The translations under genes and the position numbers were made by a program. From positions 6,439,980 through 6,503,979 of the forward strand of contig CM037877.1 in assembly GCA_021292165.1 (NCBI GenBank): a stretch of DNA of 64,000 nucleotides, in the 5' to 3' direction. The stretch is from Shinisaurus crocodilurus (lineage: Eukaryota > Chordata > Lepidosauria > Squamata > Shinisauridae). This document shows, in pieces, positions 55,030 through 64,000 of this stretch (positions are counted from its first letter, which is position 1; every line of letters starts with the position of its first letter). The notes beneath the pieces were generated by a model. That model was not told the origin of the DNA, made no database searches, and saw nothing but the letters and a program-made list of their open reading frames with translations.

Positions 55030-55412
55030 CAGATACTACAAGAATGCAGTACGATTCCTCTCCTCCGCTTCTCAGTGTTTGGTGAATTGGGGAGCGCAGA
55101 ACAATATGCTGACAGCAGGCTCAGCTCCTGGGGGGGGTCTGGGAGAGAGGGATTGGCAGGGCCAGCCTTAGGGATGGGCGAGGTGGGTGGTCTCCCGGAG
55201 TGCTGCTGAGCTGAAGGGGGCGCTGAGCGTCACTTGCCGGCCCAGTGTTTGTTGAGTGCAGCCTCGGCAGTGAGCGAGGGCAAATAAAAGCCGTACGCTT
55301 CTGTAACCATTTCCCTACAGGTTGTTTGGGTCCTAACTACCAGAATGAACTTGAACCGATAAGCCTCAAGGTATGTTTTTGTTTGAATTGCCAGTTTGAT
55401 GTTTGTTTTAAA
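55030..55412. other. flanking stretch, nothing recognised
   Basis: No supported gene or repeat. Confidence 0.3.
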
Positions 55413-55538
55413 CTGGTCTTCCCCGACCTGGGGCCCTCCAGATGTGCTGGGCTACATACAACTCCCATGATGATCCCCAGCCAGCATGGGAGTTGTAGTC
55501 CAACATATCTGGAGGGCTCCAGGCCAGGGGAGGCTCTT
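55413..55538. mobile_element. hairpin MITE (third end type)
   Basis: CTGGTCTTCCCCGACCTG and CCAGGCCAGGGGAGGCT are the outer arms. CTCCAGATGTGCTGGGC, CAACTCCCATGATGATCC and CATGGGAGTTGTAGTCC form the inner arms. Same family as 45208, 49005 and the host element at 36193. Confidence 0.75.
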
Positions 55539-55775
55539 CTAAATTAAAAATCAGCAGAACACAGCTTTACTTTGCCAGATTTTGCCATTTTGGAGATGTT
55601 TTCCGAATTCTATCTCGAAACTTGTTCCGACTTGAGTCCGAATCAGATTCCAAGCTTCGTTTTTCCTTTTTGCATGAAAATCCATGTGTATTTTCCCCAA
55701 TGCATGTGTCAGTTGTGTGCATCTTTGAAATGTATGTGTGAAGAAGAGAGCCTTTGGGGGTTCCTACATGCATGC

Positions 55776-55790
55776 ACGCGCACGCGCGCG

Positions 55791-55821
<31 letters not shown>

Positions 55822-55822
55822 C
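55776..55822. repeat. CG/CA dinucleotide repeat
   Basis: CGCGCG run passing into CACACA; potential Z-DNA. Confidence 0.9.
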
Positions 55823-55856
55823 CCATGTGTGAACCGGCTAAAGGCTGGGGGCGCGA

Positions 55857-58300
55857 ATCATAGAATCATAGAATCATAGAAAAGTAGAGTTGGAAGGGGC
55901 CTACAAGGCCATCGAGTCCAACCCCCTCCTCAATGCAGGAATCCAGGTCAAAGCATCTCTGACAGATGTCTGTCCAGCCGCACCTTGAATGCCTCCAGAC
56001 TGGGAGAGCCCACCACCTCCCTAGGTAGTTGATTCCATTGTCTTATTGCTCTGACAGTCAGGAAATTTTTCCTGATGTTTAGGTGGAATCCAGGTTCCTG
56101 TAACTTGAGCCCATTATTCCGTGTCCTGCAAACTGGGATGAACGAGAAGAGATCTTTGCCCTCCTCTGTGTGACATCCCTTCAAATACTGGAAGAGTGCG
56201 ATCATATCTCCCCTCAGTCTCCTCTTCTGAAGGCTAAACATGCCCAGTTCTTTCAGTCTCTCCTCATAGGGCCTTGTTTCCAGTCCCTTTATCATCCTTG
56301 TTGCCCTCCTCTGAACCCTCTCCAGTTTGTCTATGTCCTTCTTAAAGTGAGGTGCCCAGAACTGGACGCAGTACTCAAGATGAGGCCTAACCAGTGCCGA
56401 GTAAAGGGGAATTATCACTTCCCGCGATTTGGAAGCTATACTTCTATTAATACAGCCCAAAATTGCATTTGCCTTCTTTGCAGCCACGTCGCATTGCTGG
56501 CTCATATTCAGTTTGTGATCTACCACAATTCCAAGATCCTTCTCACTTGTAGTATTGTTGAGCCAAGTGTCCCCCATTCTGTAACTCTGCATTTGGTTTC
56601 CTCTCCCTAGGTGCAGCACTTGGCATTTATCCCTATTAAATTTCATTCTGTTGTTTTCGGCCCAGCGCTCCAGCCTATCGAGGTCACTTTGAATTTTGTT
56701 TCTGTCTTCCAGAGTATTAGCTGTTCCACCCAACTTTGTGTCATCTGCAAATTTGATAAGCATTCCCTGTACCTCCTCATCCAAGTCATTAATAAAAATG
56801 TTGAAGAGCACCGGGCCCAGGACCGAGCCCTGTGGTACCCCGCTCGTTACCTCTCCCCAGTTTGAGAAGGAACCATTGATAAGCACTCTTTGAGTCCGAT
56901 TCTGTAGCCAATTGTGGATCCACCTGATAGTTGTTCCATCTAGCCCACTCTTAGCTAGCTTACTAATCAGGATATCATGAGGCACTTTGTCGAAAGCTTT
57001 GCTGAAGTCCAGGTATATAATGTCCACAGCATTCCCACAGTCCACAAGGGAGGTTACCCGATCAAAAAATGAGATCAGATTAGTCTGACAGGATTTGTTC
57101 TTGACAAATCCATGCTGGCTTCTAGTAATCACTGCATTGTTTTCAAGGTGCTTGCAGACTGACTTCTTTATAATCTGCTCAAAAATCTTCCCGGGGATTG
57201 ATGTCAGACTGACTGGCCTATAGTTCCCAGGTTCCTCCTTCTTGCCCTTTTTGAAGATGGGAACAACATTTGCCCTCCTCCAGTCGTCTGGCACTTCACC
57301 TGTCCTCCATGATTTCTCAAAGATAATAGACAGTGGTTCTGAGAGTTCTTCTGCCAGTTCCTTTATTACTCTAGGATGCAGCTCATCAGGCCCTGGAGAT
57401 TTAAACTCGTTCAGAGTAATCAGGTGCTCCTTGACCATTTGCCTATCAATCTCAAGCTGCAATCCTGCCCCTTCAGTCTGCACTTCAGGTTTGCCAGGGG
57501 GGTCATAGACCCTCTTTTGGGAGAAGACCGAGCCGAAGTAGGAATTGAACACTTCTGCCTTTTCTTTGTCTTCTGTTATCAATTTGCCATCCTCATTGCG
57601 TAGTTGAACCACCAGTTCTTTCTTCTGTCTTTTACTGTGCATGTATCTGAAGAAAGCTTTTTTGTTGCTTTTAGCATTCCTCGCTAACCGTAGCTCATTC
57701 TCAGCTTTAGCCTTCCTGACACTATTCCTGCAGTTCTGTGCTACCTGCCTGTACTCTTCCCCTGTAGCCTGTCCTTCCTTCCACTTCCTATACGTGTCCT
57801 TTTTTGTTTTCAGGTCATCTTTGAGTTTATTGTGAAGCCACATTGGCTTCTTCTGTTGCCCTCTGCCTTTTTTCCTTGTGGGAATTGTTTGCAATTGTGC
57901 CTTTAAAATTTCCTTTTTTAAAAACTCCCATCCCTCCTGGGCTCCCTTTCTCGTGAGAGTCACTTGCCATGGGATCTTACTAATCATTGTTCTGAGTTTG
58001 TTAAAATTGGCTTTCCTAAAATCCAGGGTACGTGTTTGGCTACACTCAGCTTTTGCTTCTGTTAGAATCAAGAACTCAAGTATAACATGGTCACTTTCCC
58101 CCAGAGTTCCCGAAACTGCCACTTTATCCACTAACTCGTCTCTGTTGGTTAGAATCAGGTCAAGGATAGCCGATCCTCTAGTTCCTTCCTCCACTTTCTG
58201 TAGGAGGAAGTTATCAGCAGCACAGCTCAGGAATTTCTTGGAGGGGCCATGGAGGGGCGAAGTGTGCATAGTTCCTCTGGGTGGCGCCTGGAAGTCCTGA
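55857..58300 (-). mobile_element. CR1 LINE, long copy with open ORF2
   Basis: The 3' end on the minus strand shows TTGGACTCGATGGCC and three copies of ATTCTATG as tail. The 5' end is truncated inside the endonuclease, where an LTR follows at about 58300. It is nearly identical to the plus-strand copy at 62663-64000, pointing to a recently active subfamily. Confidence 0.94.
55948..58269 (-). CDS. CR1 ORF2 protein, 5'-truncated (endonuclease remnant plus reverse transcriptase)
   Basis: The frame is open for 773 codons. Residues 1-65 hold the end of the APE-type endonuclease, with LILTNRDELVD and the SDH motif at 59-61. Then comes a basic linker (about 120-200) and the [60 protein letters not shown] and the catalytic FADD near residue 508. 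The C-terminal domain includes [18 protein letters not shown] and [20 protein letters not shown]. In a full element this enzyme nicks DNA and primes cDNA synthesis on LINE RNA. The first ATG at 58269 is only the earliest in the surviving fragment. Without most of the endonuclease and without ORF1 or promoter it should not transpose. The lack of stops marks a young insertion. Confidence 0.9.
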   Translation of the reverse strand: MHTSPLHGPSKKFLSCAADNFLLQKVEEGTRGSAILDLILTNRDELVDKVAVSGTLGESDHVILEFLILTEAKAECSQTRTLDFRKANFNKLRTMISKIPWQVTLTRKGAQEGWEFLKKEILKAQLQTIPTRKKGRGQQKKPMWLHNKLKDDLKTKKDTYRKWKEGQATGEEYRQVAQNCRNSVRKAKAENELRLARNAKSNKKAFFRYMHSKRQKKELVVQLRNEDGKLITEDKEKAEVFNSYFGSVFSQKRVYDPPGKPEVQTEGAGLQLEIDRQMVKEHLITLNEFKSPGPDELHPRVIKELAEELSEPLSIIFEKSWRTGEVPDDWRRANVVPIFKKGKKEEPGNYRPVSLTSIPGKIFEQIIKKSVCKHLENNAVITRSQHGFVKNKSCQTNLISFFDRVTSLVDCGNAVDIIYLDFSKAFDKVPHDILISKLAKSGLDGTTIRWIHNWLQNRTQRVLINGSFSNWGEVTSGVPQGSVLGPVLFNIFINDLDEEVQGMLIKFADDTKLGGTANTLEDRNKIQSDLDRLERWAENNRMKFNRDKCQVLHLGRGNQMQSYRMGDTWLNNTTSEKDLGIVVDHKLNMSQQCDVAAKKANAILGCINRSIASKSREVIIPLYSALVRPHLEYCVQFWAPHFKKDIDKLERVQRRATRMIKGLETRPYEERLKELGMFSLQKRRLRGDMIALFQYLKGCHTEEGKDLFSFIPVCRTRNNGLKLQEPGFHLNIRKNFLTVRAIRQWNQLPREVVGSPSLEAFKVRLDRHLSEML

Positions 58301-59060
58301 AAGTCCGGTCTACGGCTTTCAAATGCAAATGTAGTTCAGGCCCAGTAAGTCATGAGTCCTGAGTCCCCCTCCCCCTGTCTGGCCAGGTGAAGTGCATCCT
58401 GATTGGCTAAGAAGCAGCAAAGCTACAGAAAGGAGGGGAGGGGGGGAAGGTATATTTCCCAATGTGTGGGTTTTGGTCTTTGTCTTTGGTCATCGGGTGG
58501 CTGCCGGCTGTTGGAGCAATGGCGGTAAGCCAAGGAGAGGCCCAAGCCTTCGGGTGGCCTCAGGACCCGACCCCAGGTAGCTCCTGGTGAAATTAGTTGA
58601 ATGAGGGCTCTGGGAAAGGCAAGCCTTGTGGAGGGCTACCCATCTCGGACCTTCGGGTAGGTGTAGTAGTCCTCCCGGGCAGCAAGGCTGTGTTGGATCC
58701 AACCCTGGAAGAGAACTGACCTCCAGGTAACAGAGTTGTGTGCCTGGGAGATATAAGGAATCAGGTTTTGTTATTTTGCAGCTTTACTTTGTACCAAAGT
58801 GTCTCTCTATTTTGTGCTTCTCTCATTTCCCTATTCTTGTTGTAAAATGCTACCAGAATAAACCTTTCTTGGTTTTACCCCACATGGTGTTTGTGGATTG
58901 CTCTGCTTGGTTCCAGCAACTAAATCCAGGTTATAGACAAAGGCAAGTCCCTGAACAGAGATGCAAGTAGGATTGCAGACAGCTGAGGCTGGCAATCCGG
59001 TACCTTGAGATCTCTGGGGGTCTTGGGTCCTTTGGGGTAGGAAAGGGTGGGGTTGTGGCG
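58301..59060 (+). mobile_element. LTR family 1 (third copy)
   Basis: CATCCTGATTGGCTAAG (CCAAT) upstream, then GTACCAAAGTGTCTCTC, CCAGAATAAACCTTTC, ACCCCACATGGTGTTTG and AAATCCAGGTTATAGAC, in the same order as 32586-33200 and 51641-52366. The 5' boundary adjoins the CR1 truncation; the 3' boundary is unclear. Confidence 0.65.
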
Positions 59061-60192
59061 GGTCAGCCAGGCCCCCCTTCCTCCACAGTATGCATTCTCC
59101 TACCCTAGATTAAAATGTGTTTGTGTGCGTTTTTCAAAAGTACACATTTTTCTATAGGTATTTTTCAAACGAATGCAATCTGTCGAGCACATTTTTGGGG
59201 GTCCGCAAAGCACATGGCAAGCTCAGAAATGCCCAGACTTCCGACTGCAGGTTGCATCCGAGTCTGCATTCGGTCTGGAAGGTACGAACTGGGTAAATCC
59301 CCATAAAAAACGAAGTGAATTGTATTTCTCATACATCCCTATTTTGCCAACACTGCAAAACTGACCAGGGGGCACTGAAAAGAGTTCCTCCCCTAGGGTG
59401 CCATTTATCCTAGGGCCAGCCCTGGGGATTTGACATGTACCTAGTACTGAAGACAATTAATTGGAGGAACAGTTTTGGAGAGAGTGTAATGAGCCGTGTG
59501 ATTTTCTTTGGAACGTAGTCTATTAAGCCTACGGGCTCTACTGAATGCAAGGTATCACTTACGTAACACAAGTAGGCACGGACATAAGACCAAGTCGGAG
59601 GAACAGTAAACCACTTCTGGCACAAACCGCCCAGTATTGAAAGCACGAATAAAAGAGGTTCTGATTTGTTCTTTCGGCCATCTTTGCGTCCTTTGTTTCG
59701 CGGCCTTCGGGCAGAGCTCATCTCCTCGAGAGCTTGCAGCTGCTCCCTTGTCAGAACATAGAGTCCTTGTTCATCTTTGCCTCAAGGACCCTAGCTGAAT
59801 GCAGATACCCAAAGGCAATTTGATGATTGCTTCTTTTCACCAGGAGGCTCGGCCTAATTCCTACCCTGGGGCCCAGGACCCAGCATGGGTGTCAATTATT
59901 GGGGGGATGCATCCTCCCACTGTTAGAACTGTAAGAATATCATTCGCGTCTTGCAACTGTTCTCCCTGCCTTTTCGTGTGACCTTTTTTACATGACTTGT
60001 CAGCAAACTCCCTCCTTTAATCTTCGTTTTCTCCCCGCTGAACACACACAGTTTCTTGAGCCTGTCCTCATAAGAGTTGCCTTCAAGGCTCTCTGACAGC
60101 TCTCCGGTGAATCTCTTCTTACTTACCCATCAAAATGGCTGGGTCAGTTGGACAGTAATGCAGATTGGACTTCTGATTCTCCACACTTTGGA
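59061..60192. other. flanking stretch, nothing recognised
   Basis: No supported gene or repeat. Frames at 59115-59721 have no recognised domain. Confidence 0.3.
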
Positions 60193-60320
60193 GGCTGCAA
60201 CATGTTTGGACAGGAAAAAAGTCCTACCTCTCCCAGCATTCCCCAGCCAGCCATAGGTGGCTGGGGAATGTTGGGAGTTGTAGGACTTCTTTCCATGTAA
60301 ACATGCATAGGATTGGGGCC
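60193..60320. mobile_element. palindromic MITE (TGCAATCC ends, SBS-like core)
   Basis: Left GGCTGCAACATGTTTGGAC; right AAACATGCATAGGATTGG. Core CTCTCCCAGCATTCCCCAGC and GCTGGGGAATGTTGGGAG then TTGTAGG. Fourth member with 5293, 20436 and 31854. Confidence 0.82.
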
Positions 60321-60560
60321 TTGATTACTGTGCAGCGGGGGTTCACTTTGGTCGGACACTCAGAAGCAAGAGCTTCCAAAGTTGGTCTAAATTTGATCCA
60401 TACATCAAACAAGGAAGCAGAACACCAATTTGAGCTGACCCAAGTGTTACTGAGTCAAGAAAAAAAATGGATGGTTTGTCTGACAAAACTTAAATATTCT
60501 CAGATCAAAGATGGGAATGGTGGAGAATTAAAACATGTGATTGGATGTGTTTTAGTTATA

Positions 60561-60810
60561 CAGTAATACCTTGGATTGCAAGTAACTTGGTTTGAGAGCG
60601 TTTTGCAAGACAAGCAAATTTTTAAATATTTATTTAAATTTTTTTTACTTGATATACAAGCGTCGTCTTGCAATACAAATACTGTAGTACGGTTTAAATT
60701 AAAAATCTCTGTACAATTTTTGGGGGGGGAATTTCGTTTTGATATAAGAGTGTTTTGGATTACAAGCACGTTTCCGGAACGAATTATGCTCTCAATCCAA
60801 GGCATGACTG
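60561..60810. mobile_element. mariner-type MITE (CAGTAATACCTTGG)
   Basis: TA at 60559-60560 and 60811-60812, left CAGTAATACCTTGGATTGC, right CTCAATCCAAGGCATGACTG; same orientation as 38154-38402. Directly after it, 60828-60888 (GCCACCTTGAACACTATTTT, then GGGATATAAATTTAATAC) looks like a LINE or SINE 3' end. Confidence 0.9.
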
Positions 60811-60888
60811 TAACTTTGTTATTTTATTGCTAGCCACCTTGAACACTATTTTAGTGGGAAAGCGGGATATAAATTTAATACATAAAAT

Positions 60889-61377
60889 AATCTTTACTAC
60901 TTCCAACTAGTTTTGGGACCACAGACTAAGCGTGTATACTGATGACATACCTTCTAAAGAGAGCTCACCACATTTTTCCCCTGATGTATGACCCCGGCTT
61001 CCCTTATAGCTGCAGTAGTTTCTTTGCTTGTTTTTACAAACATATTTATCAACAAATCAAATGTGGACTGAGTTGTGTATCGTGCATCTCCTATACTTCA
61101 AGCAGGCTGTCAATCCTTTATACCATAAGTGTCACTTGCAAGTTGATCTGATTTAATGTTTGTTCTGCGCTGAATTACCATAAACCAAAGCCCAGCACTA
61201 AATTCTTCACCAGTTGAAGAGAGCTGGTTTTGTGACGTCACAAGCCCCAGCCAATCAGCTGCACAGGTGGCTTCTGCATCAAATATACAGAACTTGCATT
61301 GTTTATCTATTACAATGAGTTATCTCCTGACAGGATAGAAATCTTTCCATAACTATTTCTGGTGGAGCTCAGTCCTG
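60889..61377. other. flanking stretch, nothing recognised
   Basis: No supported gene or repeat. Confidence 0.3.
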
Positions 61378-61585
61378 GGGTGAAGATGTGGGCACCCCTA
61401 GGTGTACCAGTAACGAATCTGGCTGCCATATTTTGCACTAGTTGAAGTTTCCAGACTAGGTATAAAGGTAGCCCTATGTACAGCGCATTGCAGAAGTCGA
61501 GCCTCGAAGTTACCAGCACATGCACTACCGTCTTTAGGTCCTCCAACTCTAGGAAGGGGCGCAGCTGGCGTAGATAATCTTCACT
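61378..61585 (-). mobile_element. L2-clade family A fragment
   Basis: The minus strand encodes LRQLRPFLELEDLKTVVHVL, then SRLDFCNALYIGLPLYLV and NMAARFVTGTPRGAH, matching codons at 11080-11270. Both ends are truncated. Confidence 0.85.
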
Positions 61586-61841
61586 CGCGAAAGAGGGCGA
61601 TGAGTAGATCACCCCCTTTGCAGCTAGATTCTCCAGGTTTTTTGGTTGGACCTGACTCTTCTCAGTATCCTCGCACTTTTCCACACTTTCCCGAGACTCT
61701 AGGTGCTCGGGAAAGTGGAACAGTGCAAGGCACCCCACTTAGGGGAGCACAGAGCATTGACAACTGTCAAAGCTCAGGCTTCCTTTTAAAATTGGGTTTT
61801 TGACAGGGCTAATGTTGACAGGGACATACGCATATGCATAT

Positions 61842-62612
61842 TGTGGAGAAAGCCTGAACACACACCCACACACAGCTTCCCCTTAGCAACCGCACGTAGC
61901 TTTCCCTGGCAACCCCTGTCTGCATAACCCCCCCCCCCCGTGGGGCGGGAGATGGGCAGGGGATGTAGGATCGGCCAGACAGGTATCACGCATATCTTCA
62001 ATGGGGCACATCGGCCCGAATCCACAAAGAAGAAGTATGGACCATCAGGAAGGCAGGGCAGTCTCAAAGAGCTGCAAAGTATTCCTTACACTCAAAGGCG
62101 CCACCTTTTTCCTGGGCAGGGATAAGCCCACCTGATCGTAAGGGGGCAGGGAGGAGGGAGGAAGGGGTAGAAAACCCCTCTACCAACCCGACACGGGCCG
62201 TTGGGAACACGGGTGCGCTGACAACATCCACGTCCAGCTTTGGCTGGGTCAAGCGGTTCTCTTCCCCGGGCCAGGCGGGCTCGGAGTCAGGCTGGAAATC
62301 GGACGGCGTAGAGTCTCTGGACTGAGGTAATATTGCCGCAGTATGCTAGCCTGGGAACCCGTTCATTCATAAAATCTGAGGTCACGCTCAGGTCTTGTTG
62401 ATGTTATATTATTCCTAGAAGTCTATTAGTTCCGCTCCATTTAACCTATAGTAAATAAATGTCTATTCTGGGTACAGATAGATTCCTGTGCTTCCTTTAT
62501 GCTGCGTATGAGTTCTAGTCAATTACACTTGCGTTAACGGGCTATATCTCAGTGGCGGTTAACCCGTTAAGTGCCGAACTCACACCGAAGACCCAGTTGC
62601 TGGTCTTCCACA
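61842..62612 (+). mobile_element. solo LTR with 5-bp target duplication (family 2)
   Basis: Begins TGTGGAGAAAGCC and ends GGTCTTCCACA, so it has the TG...CA termini of retroviral and retrotransposon LTRs. Flanked by CATAT at 61837-61841 and 62613-62617. AGTAAATAAATGTC near 62450 is a plausible polyadenylation signal. No internal coding region is next to it, so it is most simply a solo LTR left by recombination. Family relatives are the fragment in Tc1 (8602-8831) and the 36-bp remnant in L2 (12655-12690). Confidence 0.85.
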
Positions 62613-62662
62613 CATATATTTATATTTCCCTGTCAACCCCCCCCCCCCCCAATTAGCCCTAT

Positions 62663-64000
62663 CAAAAGAGGGTCTATGACCCCCCTGGCAAACCTGAAGT
62701 GCAGACTGAAGGGGCAGAATTGCAGCTTGAGATTGATAGGCAAATGGTCAAGGAGCACCTGATTACTCTGAACGAGTTTAAATCTCCAGGGCCTGATGAG
62801 CTGCATCCTAGAGTAATAAAGGAACTGGCAGAAGAACTCTCAGAACCACTGTCTATTATCTTTGAGAAATCATGGAGGACAGGTGAAGTGCCAGACGACT
62901 GGAGGAGGGCAAATGTTGTTCCCATCTTCAAAAAGGGCAAGAAGGAGGAACCTGGGAACTATAGGCCAGTCAGTCTGACATCAATCCCTGGGAAGATTTT
63001 TGAGCAGATTATAAAGAAGTCAGTCTGCAAGCACCTTGAAAACAATGCAGTGATTACTAGAAGCCAGCATGGATTTGTCAAGAACAAATCCTGTCAGACT
63101 AATCTGATCTCATTTTTTGATCGGGTAACCTCCCTTGTGGACTGTGGGAATGCTGTGGACATTATATATCTGGACTTCAGCAAAGCTTTTGACAAAGTGC
63201 CTCATGATATCCTGATTAGTAAGCTAGCTAAGAGTGGGCTAGATGGAACAACTATCAGGTGGATCCACAATTGGCTAAAGAATCGGACTCAAAGAGTGCT
63301 TATCAATGGTTCCTTCTCAAACTGGGGAGAGGTAACGAGCGGGGTACCACAGGGCTCGGTCCTGGGCCCGGTGCTCTTCAACATTTTTATTAATGACTTG
63401 GATGAGGAGGTACAGGGAATGCTTATCAAATTTGCAGATGACACAAAGTTGGGTGGAACAGCTAATACTCTGGAAGACAGAAACAAAATTCAAAGTGACC
63501 TCGATAGGCTGGAGCGCTGGGCCGAAAACAACAGAATGAAATTTAATAGGGATAAATGCCAAGTGCTGCACCTAGGGAGAGGAAACCAAATGCAGAGTTA
63601 CAGAATGGGGGACACTTGGCTCAACAATACTACAAGTGAGAAGGATCTTGGAATTGTGGTAGATCACAAACTGAATATGAGCCAGCAATGCGATGTGGCT
63701 GCAAAGAAGGCAAATGCTATTTTGGGCTGTATTAATAGAAGTATAGCTTCCAAATCGCGGGAAGTGATAATTCCCCTTTACTCGGCACTGGTTAGGCCTC
63801 ATCTTGAGTACTGCGTCCAGTTCTGGGCACCTCACTTTAAGAAGGACATAGACAAACTGGAGAGGGTTCAGAGGAGGGCAACAAGGATGATAAAGGGACT
63901 GGAAACAAGGCCCTATGAGGAGAGACTGAAAGAACTGGGCATGTTTAGCCTTCAGAAGAGGAGACTGAGGGGAGATATGATCGCACTCTTCCAGTATTTG
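62663..64000 (+). mobile_element. CR1 LINE, 5'-truncated, runs off the window
   Basis: Begins in the linker before RT (codons [20 protein letters not shown]) just after a C-rich run. It stays open in one frame to the window end through [55 protein letters not shown] and [10 protein letters not shown]. It is nearly identical to the copy at 55857-58300. The frame's end lies outside the window. Confidence 0.94.

Noticed and set aside
55776..55832. CRISPR-like or other structured direct repeats
   Set aside because: These are simple dinucleotide microsatellites; no spaced repeat array is seen anywhere in the window.

Overview
The window looks like vertebrate nuclear DNA, most likely from a squamate reptile. 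A Sauria-type tRNA SINE at about 51789-52018 is the strongest lineage clue. It is supported by CR1 and L2-clade LINEs and by many hAT and Tc1/mariner elements. No bacterial, plasmid or phage organisation is visible. I cannot name the species.

The only host gene I can support is the first coding exon of UBE2R2, a CDC34-like ubiquitin-conjugating E2. It lies on the minus strand at 45604-45780 and ends at a consensus splice donor. Upstream (46200-46800) is a GC-rich CpG island promoter with six CCAAT motifs. Transcription runs toward lower coordinates, so 1-45603 is read as part of a very long intron 1. I did not find exon 2. Sequence above about 46800 is 5' flanking DNA.

Almost everything else is mobile DNA. 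At 1-710 lies a CR1 fragment. At 1761-9061 there are short SINEs and MITEs, an L2-clade 3' end and a dead Tc1 element broken by two insertions. At 9431-13950 two different L2-clade LINEs sit head to tail. At 14481-45336 there are non-autonomous hAT elements, several with exact 8-bp target duplications, plus mariner MITEs, a large LTR fragment and hairpin MITEs. At 47105-64000 there are LINE copies encoding a C-terminal C2H2 finger, three CR1 copies (one with a 773-codon open frame), LTRs and more hAT elements.

The most interesting signals are combinatorial. One hairpin core resembling the ZNF143/STAF site occurs inside MITEs with three different sets of ends, and those ends also occur with other cores. 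A 5S rRNA-derived head is joined to a CR1 tail in three copies. Two hAT MITE ends flank a segment that appears to have moved as one unit. A 36-bp remnant of a solo LTR can be recognised inside an L2 reverse transcriptase. There is no operon-like or defence-like gene system here.
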